Source: JAJFFW01 sp038531315
GTDB taxonomy: Bacteria; Pseudomonadota; Alphaproteobacteria; Caulobacterales; Parvularculaceae
DNA: 28,590 nt
Assembly: GCA_038531315.1 (NCBI GenBank)
Contig: JBCBBT010000043.1
Span: 1 to 28,590, forward strand
Direction: 5' to 3'
The notes below the pieces were generated by a model, which saw only the letters and a program-made list of their open reading frames with translations, searched no databases and was not told the origin of the DNA. Position 1 is the first letter of the stretch; the number at the start of each line of letters is the position of its first letter. The position numbers were made by a program, and so were the translations under genes. Below are positions 1 to 7,985 of the stretch, piece by piece.

Positions 1-1263
1 CATGCCTTCATCGATGCCGGCGGCGTCGCGATATTCCTGATGGGATTTCGCTTTCGGGTCCGTGTCCTTCAGCTTGTCGCCGTCATAGACCCGCAGTTTC
101 GAATAAAGATTTGAGTTTTCATGCTCGCGCAGGCGCGTCAGCACCGAAAACCGCGCCAGCATCTGAAGCGTTTCCGGCGCGCAGTCCGCTCCGGCAAGCT
201 CCGAATGGGCGAGCAGTTTCTCGTAGATCTGGCGCTCTTCGGTGACCCGCAGACAATACGGCACTTTGATTACATTAATGCGGTCAAGAAACGCCTCGTT
301 CGATTTGTTGTTGCGGAACTGGACCCACTCGCTTTCGTTAGAGTGGGCGAGAATGATCCCCTGAAACGGGATCGGCCCCAGCGCTTCAGTACCGACATAG
401 TTGCCTTCCTGCGTGGCGGTCAGGAGCGGGTGCAAAACCTTGATCGGCGCTTTGAACATCTCGACGAATTCGAGCAAGCCCTGATTGGCGCGGCAAAGTC
501 CGCCCGAATAGGAGTAAGCGTCGGTGTCGTCCTGGCTGAAATGCTCCAGCTTGCGGATATCGACCTTGCCGACGAGGGCGGAGATGTCCTGATTGTTTTC
601 ATCGCCTGGCTCGGTTTTTGTCACCGCGATCTGACGCAGTTTCGACGGGAACAGGCGCACGACTTCGAACTTGGAGATATCGCCGCCGAATTCATCAAGC
701 CGCTTGACGGCCCAGGGCGACATCAGCCCGGTCAGGCGGCGCTTTTCAATGCCGTATTTGTCGTCGAGCAGCGATTTTAATTCGTCCGACTGAAACAGCC
801 CGAGCGGGCTTTCAAAGACCGGCGAAATTTCATCGCCCGCTTTCAAAACATAGATCGGGTCGGTCTCCATCAGATCTTTGAGCCGTTCGGCGAGCGAGGA
901 CTTGCCGCCGCCGACAGGGCCGAGGAGGTAAAGAATCTGGCGTTTTTCTTCGAGGCCCTGCGCGGCGTGGCGGAAGAAAGAGACGATTCGCTCGATCGTG
1001 TCTTCCATGCCGTAAAAACCGTCAAAGGCCGTATAATGACGAATGGTGCGGTTGAAGAAGATGCGCGACAGGCGCGGATCTTTTGACGTGTCGACCATCT
1101 GCGGCTCGCCGATCGCCTTGACCATGCGCTCGGCCGGCGTTGCGTAGAGCATCGCGTCATCGCGCGCCGCAAGGAGGTAATCCCTAAGGCTCATGCCTTC
1201 TTCCTGCACTTTCTGATAGCCTTCGGAAAAAAGATCGAAAACGTCGAGATTTTCACCAGTCAT
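1..1263 (-). CDS. prkA: PrkA family serine protein kinase / AAA+ protein (partial, 5' part)
   Basis: The minus strand is open without a stop from the ATG at 1263 to the left edge, giving 421 codons. The N-terminus reads MTGENLDVFDLFSEGYQK. A Walker A motif, GPVGGGKSS, lies at about residues 115-123 (Lys121), inside the AAA+ domain typical of PrkA (E. coli YeaG). Family members are about 640-650 residues, so about a third, including the C-terminal kinase-like domain, lies outside the window. PrkA proteins are linked to stationary-phase and nitrogen-stress responses; both Ser kinase and protease activity have been reported in the family. The gene usually precedes yeaH (DUF444) and spoVR, which would lie to the left. 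No strong ribosome binding site is seen before the ATG. The family call is firm; its role here is inferred. Confidence 0.95.
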   Translation of the reverse strand, partial: MTGENLDVFDLFSEGYQKVQEEGMSLRDYLLAARDDAMLYATPAERMVKAIGEPQMVDTSKDPRLSRIFFNRTIRHYTAFDGFYGMEDTIERIVSFFRHAAQGLEEKRQILYLLGPVGGGKSSLAERLKDLMETDPIYVLKAGDEISPVFESPLGLFQSDELKSLLDDKYGIEKRRLTGLMSPWAVKRLDEFGGDISKFEVVRLFPSKLRQIAVTKTEPGDENNQDISALVGKVDIRKLEHFSQDDTDAYSYSGGLCRANQGLLEFVEMFKAPIKVLHPLLTATQEGNYVGTEALGPIPFQGIILAHSNESEWVQFRNNKSNEAFLDRINVIKVPYCLRVTEERQIYEKLLAHSELAGADCAPETLQMLARFSVLTRLREHENSNLYSKLRVYDGDKLKDTDPKAKSHQEYRDAAGIDEGM

Positions 1264-2459
1264 TTGCACACGCTCACTTTACGTTATGGCTGCGCGGTAA
1301 AGCGCACCCGTTTTTCACCCTCACAAAAACTCACTCAACAACCGCCGGCGCGCCGGCTGAACAAAGGCGAGGGCGCCTGTCGCCGCCGCCTTCCAGAAAT
1401 CCGCAATTCGGAAACAGTCTGAAAACCTGCGCGCGCCTCGCTCGATGCGCGCACTGCATTCGCGGCGCAGCGCGCCAATCTGCGTGCGCTGCTTTTGGCG
1501 CGGCGAATGCGTTCCCCAAGTTCCGCGGGCGCTTCCGCGTTCAACGCCGTTGACGTCGGCTTTATGGATGTGGGGACGGGCGGGGCGATGGCAAGGCTCT
1601 TTTTGGGTGCGCTCACCACGATGTGTTGGGCGTTTGTTGCGCGCGGCCAAAGGCCTTGCGAAACATCCGGCGGCCTCGACCGCCTTGACCTTAGGGACCG
1701 CCTTGACCTTAGGGGCCGCCTTATCGCGGGGCATCATCGCCGGGGCCATTATCGCCTACACCGCCTTTCGCAGTATTTCCGGCGCCGCCATTGCTCAATT
1801 TGGTCTACGGCGTCGCCAGACCCTGAATTCGTTTCTTTCGCCAACGCATGGTGTCGCCATTGCGCCAACGGCGCGCCCTCAATTCAGGGCGCACGCACCC
1901 GCCATCACCTGTCCATGAAGGTAATGCGACGCCCTTAATATTTTGTCACTTAGGGCTGTGCCCACGAATAATGTAACAAGAATACGGCGACGATGCGACA
2001 ACGGATTGAGCCGTATGCGTCGAAAATATTTGCCAGAATTTTCCTCGCAAATGTAAACGCCTGAACAAAAAAAGAAAATTTGCCCACCCGGAAATACGTC
2101 TCGCAAATTTGTCGCGCAGGCGTTGCCGGGAAGTCACCCGGTAAACCTGTTGTGAAGGGTTTTGACGGCGGTCGCCGGCGCACCTGATTCGAAATTAGCG
2201 GCGCCCTTTGTCGAGTGCCAGTCTTTCAACGCGCGCGTCAAATGACGTCTCGTAGCCGTTTGTGCTCACGGCGCGGTCGCCCGCGTTGATGCAAGCTGAG
2301 GCGCGGTCATCTCCGCAATGCCGGCGCGCGCCGCGCGCTTGCGCCTCTCGCGCTTGCCGTGGGCTTTGCGCCTGTGGCATTTTCGCACGCGAACGGGCGA
2401 CGTCGCACGCCCGGGGCAAGAGCGCGCCCATTTGCGGCGGGCGCGGTTAGGAAGTCGGT
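1264..2459. other. 1.2 kb region without a convincing gene, between divergent prkA and the SLT lipoprotein
   Basis: All reading frames here give Arg/Ala-rich, low-complexity translations with no recognisable domain, so I call no gene. Visible structure: a perfect 14-bp palindrome (GCCGGCG/CGCCGGC) at 1344-1357; an 18-bp tandem repeat at 1681-1722; a hairpin with a 7-bp stem (GCGCCCT/AGGGCGC) at 1873-1892 without a T run; and a markedly AT-richer stretch at about 1930-2180 with an inverted repeat AACGCCTG/CAGGCGTT (2056-2063 and 2117-2124). The AT-rich part is a plausible place for promoters. A weak alternative is a short minus-strand reading frame, GTG at 1619 to 1335 (94 residues), with neighbour-like codon use but no known family. 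Confidence 0.5.
1681..1722. repeat. 18-bp tandem repeat, two full copies plus a partial third
   Basis: The unit CGCCTTGACCTTAGGGAC occurs at 1681-1698 and, with one base changed, at 1699-1716, followed by the start of a third copy. Read on the minus strand in one frame it encodes a Lys/Ala/Pro/Val pattern of period six (APKVKA, VPKVKA), like the basic tails of histone-H1-like proteins. The surrounding frame does not look like a gene. Confidence 0.6.
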
Positions 2460-3173
2460 ATGCGAATCGTTATCAGGATGCTTTCGGCGCTCGTTTGCGG
2501 CGCGGTTTTGGTGACGGCGTGCGCGTCCGTGCCGCCGGACAATGTCGGCAACGCCTGCGATATTTTCGACGACAAAGGCGGCTGGTATCGCGCAACGCGG
2601 CGCGCGGAAAAACGCTGGGGCCTGCCAAAACATATTCANNNNNNNNNNNNNNNNNNNNNNNNNNNNNNNNNNNNNNNNNNNNNNNNNNNNNNNNNNNNNN
2701 NNNNNNNNNNNNNNNNNNNNNNNNNNNNNNNNNNNNNGATCATTCGTCAGGAATCCGGTTTTGACGCCGACGCCAAACCATCGCGCAAACGCTTCTTGTT
2801 TGTATTTCCGGGGGCCCGGCGCTCATCGGCGCGCGGTTACCCGCAGGCTGTTGAAGGCACATGGGATCTCTACAAGCGGTCGACGGGGCGCAGCGGCGCA
2901 AGCCGGCGCAGTTTTTCCGACGCCGCCGATTTTGTCGCCTGGTACGGCGCTGAAAGTCGCCGTCGCCTCGGGATTTCGCTCGATGACGCCTACAGTCATT
3001 ATGTCGCCTACCATGAAGGCTGGGCCGGTTATCGGCGGCGCAGCTTCCGCGGTAATGAAACGCTTGCGCGGTCCGCGCGCCGCGTCGCCGGCGTTGCGGC
3101 GACATATGAACGCCAGTTGCGCCGCTGTGAAAAACGGCTGCGGCGCGGCATTCCGATTGTGCCGTTTATTTGA
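2460..3173 (+). CDS. SLT-type lytic transglycosylase-like lipoprotein, interrupted by an N gap
   Basis: The start ATG at 2460 follows AGGAAG at five bases' spacing. The N-terminus is a lipoprotein signal with lipobox V-T-A-C (Cys21). After the gap the sequence resumes with IIRQESGFDADAKP, the catalytic-Glu motif of SLT-domain murein transglycosylases. A GYPQA segment, TWDLYK, a DAxDFVAWY block and VAYHEGWAGY follow, as in the family of small SLT lipoproteins common in proteobacteria. It probably cleaves peptidoglycan glycan strands from the periplasmic face of a membrane. Oddities: 99 Ns lie just before the catalytic motif, and the usual SSAYGY motif reads SSARGY, which may be divergence or poor base quality near the gap. 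The N run is a multiple of three, so the frame is kept. Confidence 0.8.
   Translation: MRIVIRMLSALVCGAVLVTACASVPPDNVGNACDIFDDKGGWYRATRRAEKRWGLPKHIXXXXXXXXXXXXXXXXXXXXXXXXXXXXXXXXXXIIRQESGFDADAKPSRKRFLFVFPGARRSSARGYPQAVEGTWDLYKRSTGRSGASRRSFSDAADFVAWYGAESRRRLGISLDDAYSHYVAYHEGWAGYRRRSFRGNETLARSARRVAGVAATYERQLRRCEKRLRRGIPIVPFI
2639..2737. other. Assembly gap (99 Ns)
   Basis: An unbroken run of 99 N lies inside the transglycosylase gene. The last known codon before it reads CAN (His or Gln) and the first after it NNG, directly before IIRQESGF. In homologues as I remember them only about three residues (Q, M or L, then A) sit between KH(I/V) and this motif, so the true missing sequence may be very short. 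Confidence 0.97.
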
Positions 3174-3302
3174 GTTTCGGCGCGTCACCGGCAATGATCA
3201 AATCGGCCTTCCGCAATCCGCCGGGTCCTGGCGGCGACCGGCCGCCGCAATCCGGCGTCCCGTCAAAGCCGGCGGCCCTTAAAGCGCGGAGCGTTCTCGA
3301 TC

Positions 3303-3758
3303 ATGCATCTCAATGAAAACCTCACCGCAGAAGACATCGTCACATTTTTAAAGCTTGAGCCCCATCGCGAAGGCGGTTTTTACCGGCGGACCTACGAGGG
3401 CCCGGCGGTGAACGGGCGCGCGGCCTCGACGGCGATTTATTATCTCCTGCCGGCGGGCGAATGTTCGCACTGGCACCGCATCGACGCCGCTGAAATCTGG
3501 CACCATTACGCGGGCGGCCCGCTGGCGCTGACGATTTCGGAAAACGGCCACGATGTCACCGCCTTGCGGCTCGGGCCGAACGTTTCCGGCGCCGAACGCC
3601 CGCAGGCGATCGTCCCGCCCGGCGCCTGGCAGACGGCGGAAAGCCTTGGCCGCTGGACGCTTGTCGGCTGCACAGTCGCGCCCGGTTTCACATGGGACAC
3701 GTTTGAGCTTGCGCCGCCGGACTGGCGTCCCCTGCCGCGAGCGGGCGCAACCGGCTGA
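3303..3758 (+). CDS. Cupin family protein, DUF985 (Cupin_5)
   Basis: A 151-residue single-domain protein starting MHLNENLTAEDIV, with GGAG about 11 bases before the ATG. The family pattern is clear: H-x-E-G-G-F-Y-R-R near residues 21-29, then the metal-ligand-like cluster S-H-W-H-R at 55-59, Glu64 and W-H-H-Y at 66-69, and a C-terminal G(F)TWDTFEL block. DUF985 proteins are one-domain beta-barrel cupins related to yeast YML079w; no reaction is firmly established. The full family length is present. It stands alone on the plus strand, about 130 bp after the lipoprotein gene, and converges with lysS. The family assignment is confident; the substrate is unknown. Confidence 0.9.
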   Translation: MHLNENLTAEDIVTFLKLEPHREGGFYRRTYEGPAVNGRAASTAIYYLLPAGECSHWHRIDAAEIWHHYAGGPLALTISENGHDVTALRLGPNVSGAERPQAIVPPGAWQTAESLGRWTLVGCTVAPGFTWDTFELAPPDWRPLPRAGATG

Positions 3759-4161
3759 CGCCGACGGCGCCGCGCATCGCAGGGGGTCTTTTTCGCTCTT
3801 CCGGACAGCATAAAAATACCGACACGGAAGAAAATATTTACAATGGCGCGCCCGCCGCTTCCGCTGGACCTTATGCGGCCGACCGGCTGACGCGGCCCTG
3901 AGGGAGGCGGGGCGCCGGCCGCGATACGCAACGGGCGAGCATGGGCGCTCCGCTTGTTCCCACAAGGACTTTATGAGGGCGCAGCATAACCCGGCGCGGC
4001 GGGGGCGGGGAAAAGTTTCCTACAAATCGTAGGAGAGTGGTTTGCCAAAACCGGCATTATGATTTTCAAAACAATGGTTTACGCGCAGACGTCAGGTGCG
4101 GCGCCGGGGCTGCGCCCAGCGCTTGTTTATGGCCGGGACCAAAGCCCCAACCGGCGGCGCA
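3759..4161. other. 403-bp intergenic region between convergent cupin and lysS genes
   Basis: I see no coding sequence. A small perfect hairpin, TCCTAC/GTAGGA with a five-base loop, lies at 4018-4034, and an AT-richer patch at about 3805-3845. No T-rich intrinsic terminator is visible for either converging gene. Confidence 0.5.
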
Positions 4162-5760
4162 TCAGGCGCGCGCGAGCGCGTCGTCGATCATTTGCGCGGT
4201 CGCAAGGGCGCCGTAAATCTTGGCGAAGGGGCCAAGCCGCGGGCCTTCCGACTGCCCGAAGACAACCTCGTAAAAGCCGGTGAACCATTCGCGAATGTTC
4301 TCATATGCCTGCGCTTTGCCGGCGTCGAAGATCGCCGTCTGATAGGCGTCTTCGGTTTCGCCGTCGCCCAGCGTTTTCAGGCGCGCCGACAAAAACTCAA
4401 GCGCCGCGCGTTCCTTGTCGCTCGGCGTCCTGAATTTTTTGGTTGGCTTGATGAAGTCATCGAAATATCGCCCCGCATAGGCGATCATGCCGTCGGCGGC
4501 GGCGAGTTCTTCATCCGAGGCGTCGGGGCGATACTTCTTGATAAAGCCGCGCAAGAGGTCCGGATCGGCGTCGCCCGCCGCGCTCACGAGATTTAACAAC
4601 ATCGCGAAAGTAACGGGCGGCGTCGCGGCCGGCGGCGCGCCTTGATGGATGTGCCATGCCGGATTGTCGAGGCGCGCCTTGCCTTCCTGCTGGTGATATT
4701 TATCGACAAAGGTCCAGTATTCGTCGACCGCTTTCGGAATGACGTCGAAATAGAGTTTTTTGGCGACCCGCGGTTTTTGAAACTGAAACAGCGACAGGGA
4801 TTCCTGCGACGCGTAGGTCAGCCATTCCTCCACGGAGATGCCGTTGCCTTTCGACTTCGATATCTTCTCACCTTTTTCATCCAGAAATAATTCGTACACA
4901 TATTGAACAGGCGGCTCGGCGCCCAGGATTTTGCAAATCCGCGAATAGAGCGGCGCGTTCGGATCGTGATCCTTGCCGAACATTTCAAAATCGACGCCGA
5001 GCGCGGCCCAGCGCATGCCGAAATCAGGCTTCCATTGCAGTTTGACCTGCCCGCCGGTGACCGGCAATTCCGTCTCGGTTCCATCTTCATCGTCGAAGGT
5101 GATGGTGCCGGCGTCCGGATCGGTTGCTTTCATCGGAACGTAGAGAACCCGGCCCGTGCGCGGACTGATCGGCAAAAACGGCGAATAGGTCGCGCGCCGT
5201 TCCTCGCCCAGCGTCGGCAGCATCACATCCATGATCTTGTCGTAATTGACGAGCGCGCGCCGCAACATTTCGTCATAGCGCCCGCTCTTGTAGAGGGCTG
5301 TTGCGGAAACGAACTCGTAGTCGAAGCCGAAACTGTCAAGGAAGGCGCAGAGCCGCGCATTCATATGTGCGCCGTAATTATCGTGGGTGCCGAACGGGTC
5401 GGGCACATCGGTGAGCGGTTTTTGCAGAAAAGGTTCGAGCTTTTCAGGATTTGGCACCGTCGGCGGCACCTTGCGCATCCCGTCCATATCGTCTGAAACG
5501 CAAATCAGCCGCGTCTCGATGCGGTCATCCGTCAGTAAGCGGAAGGCGTTGCGCACCATAGTGGTGCGCACAACCTCGCCGAACGTGCCGATATGCGGCA
5601 ATCCCGAAGGGCCGTATCCGGTCTCAAACACCACCGGGCCCTCTTTCGGTTTGCCCCGCTTTTCAAAGATCTCAAGGCGCTTGCGCAAGGCGCGCGCCTG
5701 CTCGAACGGCCAGGCCTTGGCGGCGGCGATTTCCTCAGGGGTGAAGGCGGATGCGGACAT
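4162..5760 (-). CDS. lysS: Lysyl-tRNA synthetase, class I
   Basis: 532 residues when started at the ATG at 5760 (MSASAFTPEEIAAAKAW), which has GGAA seven bases upstream; an in-frame extension to 5829 looks non-coding. It attaches lysine to tRNA(Lys) in the cytoplasm. The class I catalytic signatures are present: HIGH-like P-H-I-G-T at residues 55-59 and the KMSKS loop as K-I-S-K-S at 299-303. The length matches class I LysRS (often called LysK), the archaeal-type enzyme that replaces class II LysRS in most alphaproteobacteria and is unrelated to it in fold. The gene follows DUF2125 on the same strand with a 259-bp gap, so it probably has its own promoter. No terminator is obvious. Confidence 0.96.
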   Translation of the reverse strand: MSASAFTPEEIAAAKAWPFEQARALRKRLEIFEKRGKPKEGPVVFETGYGPSGLPHIGTFGEVVRTTMVRNAFRLLTDDRIETRLICVSDDMDGMRKVPPTVPNPEKLEPFLQKPLTDVPDPFGTHDNYGAHMNARLCAFLDSFGFDYEFVSATALYKSGRYDEMLRRALVNYDKIMDVMLPTLGEERRATYSPFLPISPRTGRVLYVPMKATDPDAGTITFDDEDGTETELPVTGGQVKLQWKPDFGMRWAALGVDFEMFGKDHDPNAPLYSRICKILGAEPPVQYVYELFLDEKGEKISKSKGNGISVEEWLTYASQESLSLFQFQKPRVAKKLYFDVIPKAVDEYWTFVDKYHQQEGKARLDNPAWHIHQGAPPAATPPVTFAMLLNLVSAAGDADPDLLRGFIKKYRPDASDEELAAADGMIAYAGRYFDDFIKPTKKFRTPSDKERAALEFLSARLKTLGDGETEDAYQTAIFDAGKAQAYENIREWFTGFYEVVFGQSEGPRLGPFAKIYGALATAQMIDDALARA

Positions 5761-5830
5761 GGCGGGTTCCGAATGGGTTGGGGCGGCGCCCCGCGCCGGC
5801 GCGCGGGACAAAAAAAGACAAAGACGCAAA

Positions 5831-5860
5831 GGTGTACGCGCGCCAGCACAAAAGGGTCAA
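5831..5860 (-). promoter_or_regulatory. Possible promoter for lysS
   Basis: On the minus strand TTGACC (5855-5860) is followed after 18 bases by TACACC (5831-5836), about 70 bp before the lysS start. The -35 match is good and the -10 match poor. This rests on consensus likeness only. Confidence 0.3.
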
Positions 5861-6019
5861 CAATGACAAAGGCCGCGACGGGCGCGTTGCTTTTGAGACA
5901 AAGGCTTTGGCGCGCCGCCGCTCGCACCTGTCGCGCCTGCAAAGCCCGCCGCAAATTCCGCCACAAGCGCGCCGCAAAGCCCGCCGTTGAGGGAGTGATG
6001 GTGTCAGGGGGTATTGTTA

Positions 6020-7036
6020 TCAGGGAGTGGCGCGCGCTGGTGCGGCGCGGAGCGGCAACGGCGCCAAGCGGGCGAGCGTCACGCCTTTAAACGTGGCGAC
6101 GCCGTTTTCGATCACGATTGGCCCTTTAAGGCGGCCGCCCTGCGTGAAGGCGGCCATGGCGAGACCGGCTTGCGCGGCGGCGGCCTGTTCCCGCGTCACC
6201 GCGCCGAAATCGCCCAGAAGCTTTGCAAACGCCGCCGGATTTTCAATATCGGCTTCAAGCGCGCCCGCCGGAAATCCGAGCGCATCGAGCGTTAGCGCCC
6301 CCGACAGATGGGCGCTCGCCGCCGGCAGCGTCACGGTGATGTCGCGCAGCACGATCCGGCCGCCGCCGGCCCGCCACGCGGCGAGGTCTTCTGTGAGCGC
6401 GCTTTGCGTGACGGTGATCCGCGCCCGCGCCGCAAGCCCCGCCTCGGTCATCGCCGAGGTTGTCACCCCGTCTGCATCGGCGCTGAGGTCGAGCGTTTCG
6501 CCGCCGGGCCCGGACGCGAGACGAACTGAAAGCGTGCGCGCCAGCGCCGCCTCAAACGGCGCGCCGGCGGTCTGCGGCGGCGTCAGCGTCGGCGCGCTCA
6601 GCGTCAGCGCCGCCCGCCAGGTGTCGTCGCCGCCGCTGAGGCGAGCGGCGGTTTTTTTCGCCTCAATGACCCATGCTCCCGACGCGCCGATCGTCACTTC
6701 CTGTCGGCCGACGGGGCGCAGGGTGATCGATTGCGGCGACAGCGCCGAGACAACAACATCGAGGCGGTCCGCCGACCAGCGCCACGGGGCGGTTGCGCCG
6801 CCCGTGTTCTGCAGCGCGCCGTCAGCGCCGAGGCGGGCCGCATCGATGGTTGCGTTCAGCGTCGCCGGATAGCCGCCGACGTCAATCGCGCCATGCGAGA
6901 CGGAAAGTCCCGCCGCGCGTTGCTCGTCGATCCAGATGTCGACAGCTGTGCGCAGCCGGTCCGCGCCGAGACGCCAGGCCGCGCCATGCGCGACGATCAG
7001 TGCGATGACGATCGCGACAAGGGCGCCGCGCCTCAT
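6020..7036 (-). CDS. DUF2125 domain-containing envelope protein
   Basis: 338 residues with a short N-terminal hydrophobic anchor (about residues 4-20, ALVAIVIALIVAHGAAW) and then a long, beta-rich, Ala/Gly/Thr-rich domain expected in the periplasm. The segment around G-A-I-D-V-G-G-Y-P at about residue 50 and the late V-T-R-E-Q-A-A-A-A stretch fit DUF2125, a family restricted mostly to alphaproteobacteria and reminiscent of AsmA-like repeats. Function is unknown. The ATG overlaps the stop codon of the upstream acyltransferase gene by four bases (ATGA), so the two are translationally coupled; a role in the envelope or in lipid handling is therefore a reasonable inference only. Confidence 0.85.
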   Translation of the reverse strand: MRRGALVAIVIALIVAHGAAWRLGADRLRTAVDIWIDEQRAAGLSVSHGAIDVGGYPATLNATIDAARLGADGALQNTGGATAPWRWSADRLDVVVSALSPQSITLRPVGRQEVTIGASGAWVIEAKKTAARLSGGDDTWRAALTLSAPTLTPPQTAGAPFEAALARTLSVRLASGPGGETLDLSADADGVTTSAMTEAGLAARARITVTQSALTEDLAAWRAGGGRIVLRDITVTLPAASAHLSGALTLDALGFPAGALEADIENPAAFAKLLGDFGAVTREQAAAAQAGLAMAAFTQGGRLKGPIVIENGVATFKGVTLARLAPLPLRAAPARATP

Positions 7037-7824
7037 GCGGGGGCGGTTTCGTCGTTTGAAAAGTCCTCATCCGCCCTTTCGCCGTTGACGGCTGCGGCCT
7101 TGAGGCGATCGGCGCGCGCGCCCGCCTCGAGGTCCGGGCGGGCGGTGAGGATGCGGTTTTCAAGAAGCGCCAGAAACGCCTTGCGGTCGAGACCCGGCTC
7201 AATCGGCTCGAGGAACCGCACGACAATATCGCCCGGCGCTTTCAACGGCCCGGGATGCAGCCAGTGCATGCCGGCGTTGTGCGCGACGGGCACGCACGGG
7301 GCGTTTGTCGCTTTGTAAATCGCGGCGACGCCGGGCTTGAAGCTTTGTGTCTCGCCGACGGGCGTGCGGGTGCCTTCGGGAAAAATCAGGAGCTGGCGGC
7401 CCGCATCAAGATGGGCCTGTGCGGCGTCCGTCAGCGCGCGCAAGGCGCGGGGGCCGCCCTCCCGGTCAATCGGTATCCCCGCATAGCGTCCCCACAATCC
7501 GTAAACCGGGTTGCGCGCGAGTTCTCGCTTGAAAGGAATGACCGTACGCGGAAGAATGGCGTAAAAGACGATCGTCTCCCACATCGACTGGTGGTTGGCC
7601 GCAACAATCGCCGCGCCGCTCGGCATGTGCTCGCGGCCTTCGATGCGATAGCCGACGCCGCACAAAAGCTTCAACGCGCCCAGCATCAGCCGGGCCCAGA
7701 AGCGCGCGGTCGCAAACGCCGTGCGTTCGCCGCCGAGCAAAAGCGCAGGCGACAAGATCAACGCCAGCAAGGGCGTTGCGATAAATAGGAACAGCCAAAA
7801 CAGAACGGAACGAAGCCAGGCCAT
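7033..7824 (-). CDS. plsC: 1-acyl-sn-glycerol-3-phosphate acyltransferase (PlsC family)
   Basis: 263 residues from the ATG at 7824; an in-frame GTG at 7848 is possible but lacks a ribosome binding site. A membrane segment spans about residues 5-30. Motif I is N-H-Q-S-M-W-E (His78, Glu83), an H-x4-E version of the usual H-x4-D. The G-I-P-I-D-R-E-G block lies at 116-123 and the F-P-E-G-T-R motif at 148-153. The family transfers an acyl chain to lysophosphatidic acid at the inner membrane, making phosphatidic acid for phospholipids; some members acylate other lipids. It sits downstream of a YdcF gene and overlaps DUF2125, a common alphaproteobacterial order behind ftsEX. Confidence 0.9.
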   Translation of the reverse strand: MAWLRSVLFWLFLFIATPLLALILSPALLLGGERTAFATARFWARLMLGALKLLCGVGYRIEGREHMPSGAAIVAANHQSMWETIVFYAILPRTVIPFKRELARNPVYGLWGRYAGIPIDREGGPRALRALTDAAQAHLDAGRQLLIFPEGTRTPVGETQSFKPGVAAIYKATNAPCVPVAHNAGMHWLHPGPLKAPGDIVVRFLEPIEPGLDRKAFLALLENRILTARPDLEAGARADRLKAAAVNGERADEDFSNDETAPA

Positions 7825-7945
7825 TGAGGGTCTCAGATCGAAGTTCACAAAAACGGTTATCGCGGCAAATGCTTATGTAGGCGCGCCGTGCGTCCTACGC
7901 CATGGCGGCGGGCCAGAGGCGCTTTTTCGGTAATTGCCGCGCCGC

Positions 7946-7976
7946 AATATAATCCGTTCTCACGGCCCAGCCGCAA
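7946..7976 (-). promoter_or_regulatory. Possible promoter for plsC-DUF2125
   Basis: On the minus strand TTGCGG (7971-7976) and TATATT (7946-7951) are separated by 19 bases, in the 161-bp gap between the YdcF gene and plsC. The -10 match is good, but the spacing is longer than usual. Weak support. Confidence 0.22.
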
Positions 7977-7985
7977 TTGCAAATA

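Noticed and set aside
1321..1938. Several 90-160 codon frames on both strands upstream of prkA
   Set aside because: They overlap one another, have low-complexity Arg/Ala/Pro composition and no ribosome binding sites or known domains. The 94-residue minus frame (1335-1619) has the best codon use but remains unsupported.
5761..6090. Short frames and repeated GGCGGGCTTTGC-like segments between lysS and DUF2125
   Set aside because: Translations are Arg-rich and motif-free, and the 12-bp repeat is GC-biased and short; it is probably plain intergenic DNA.
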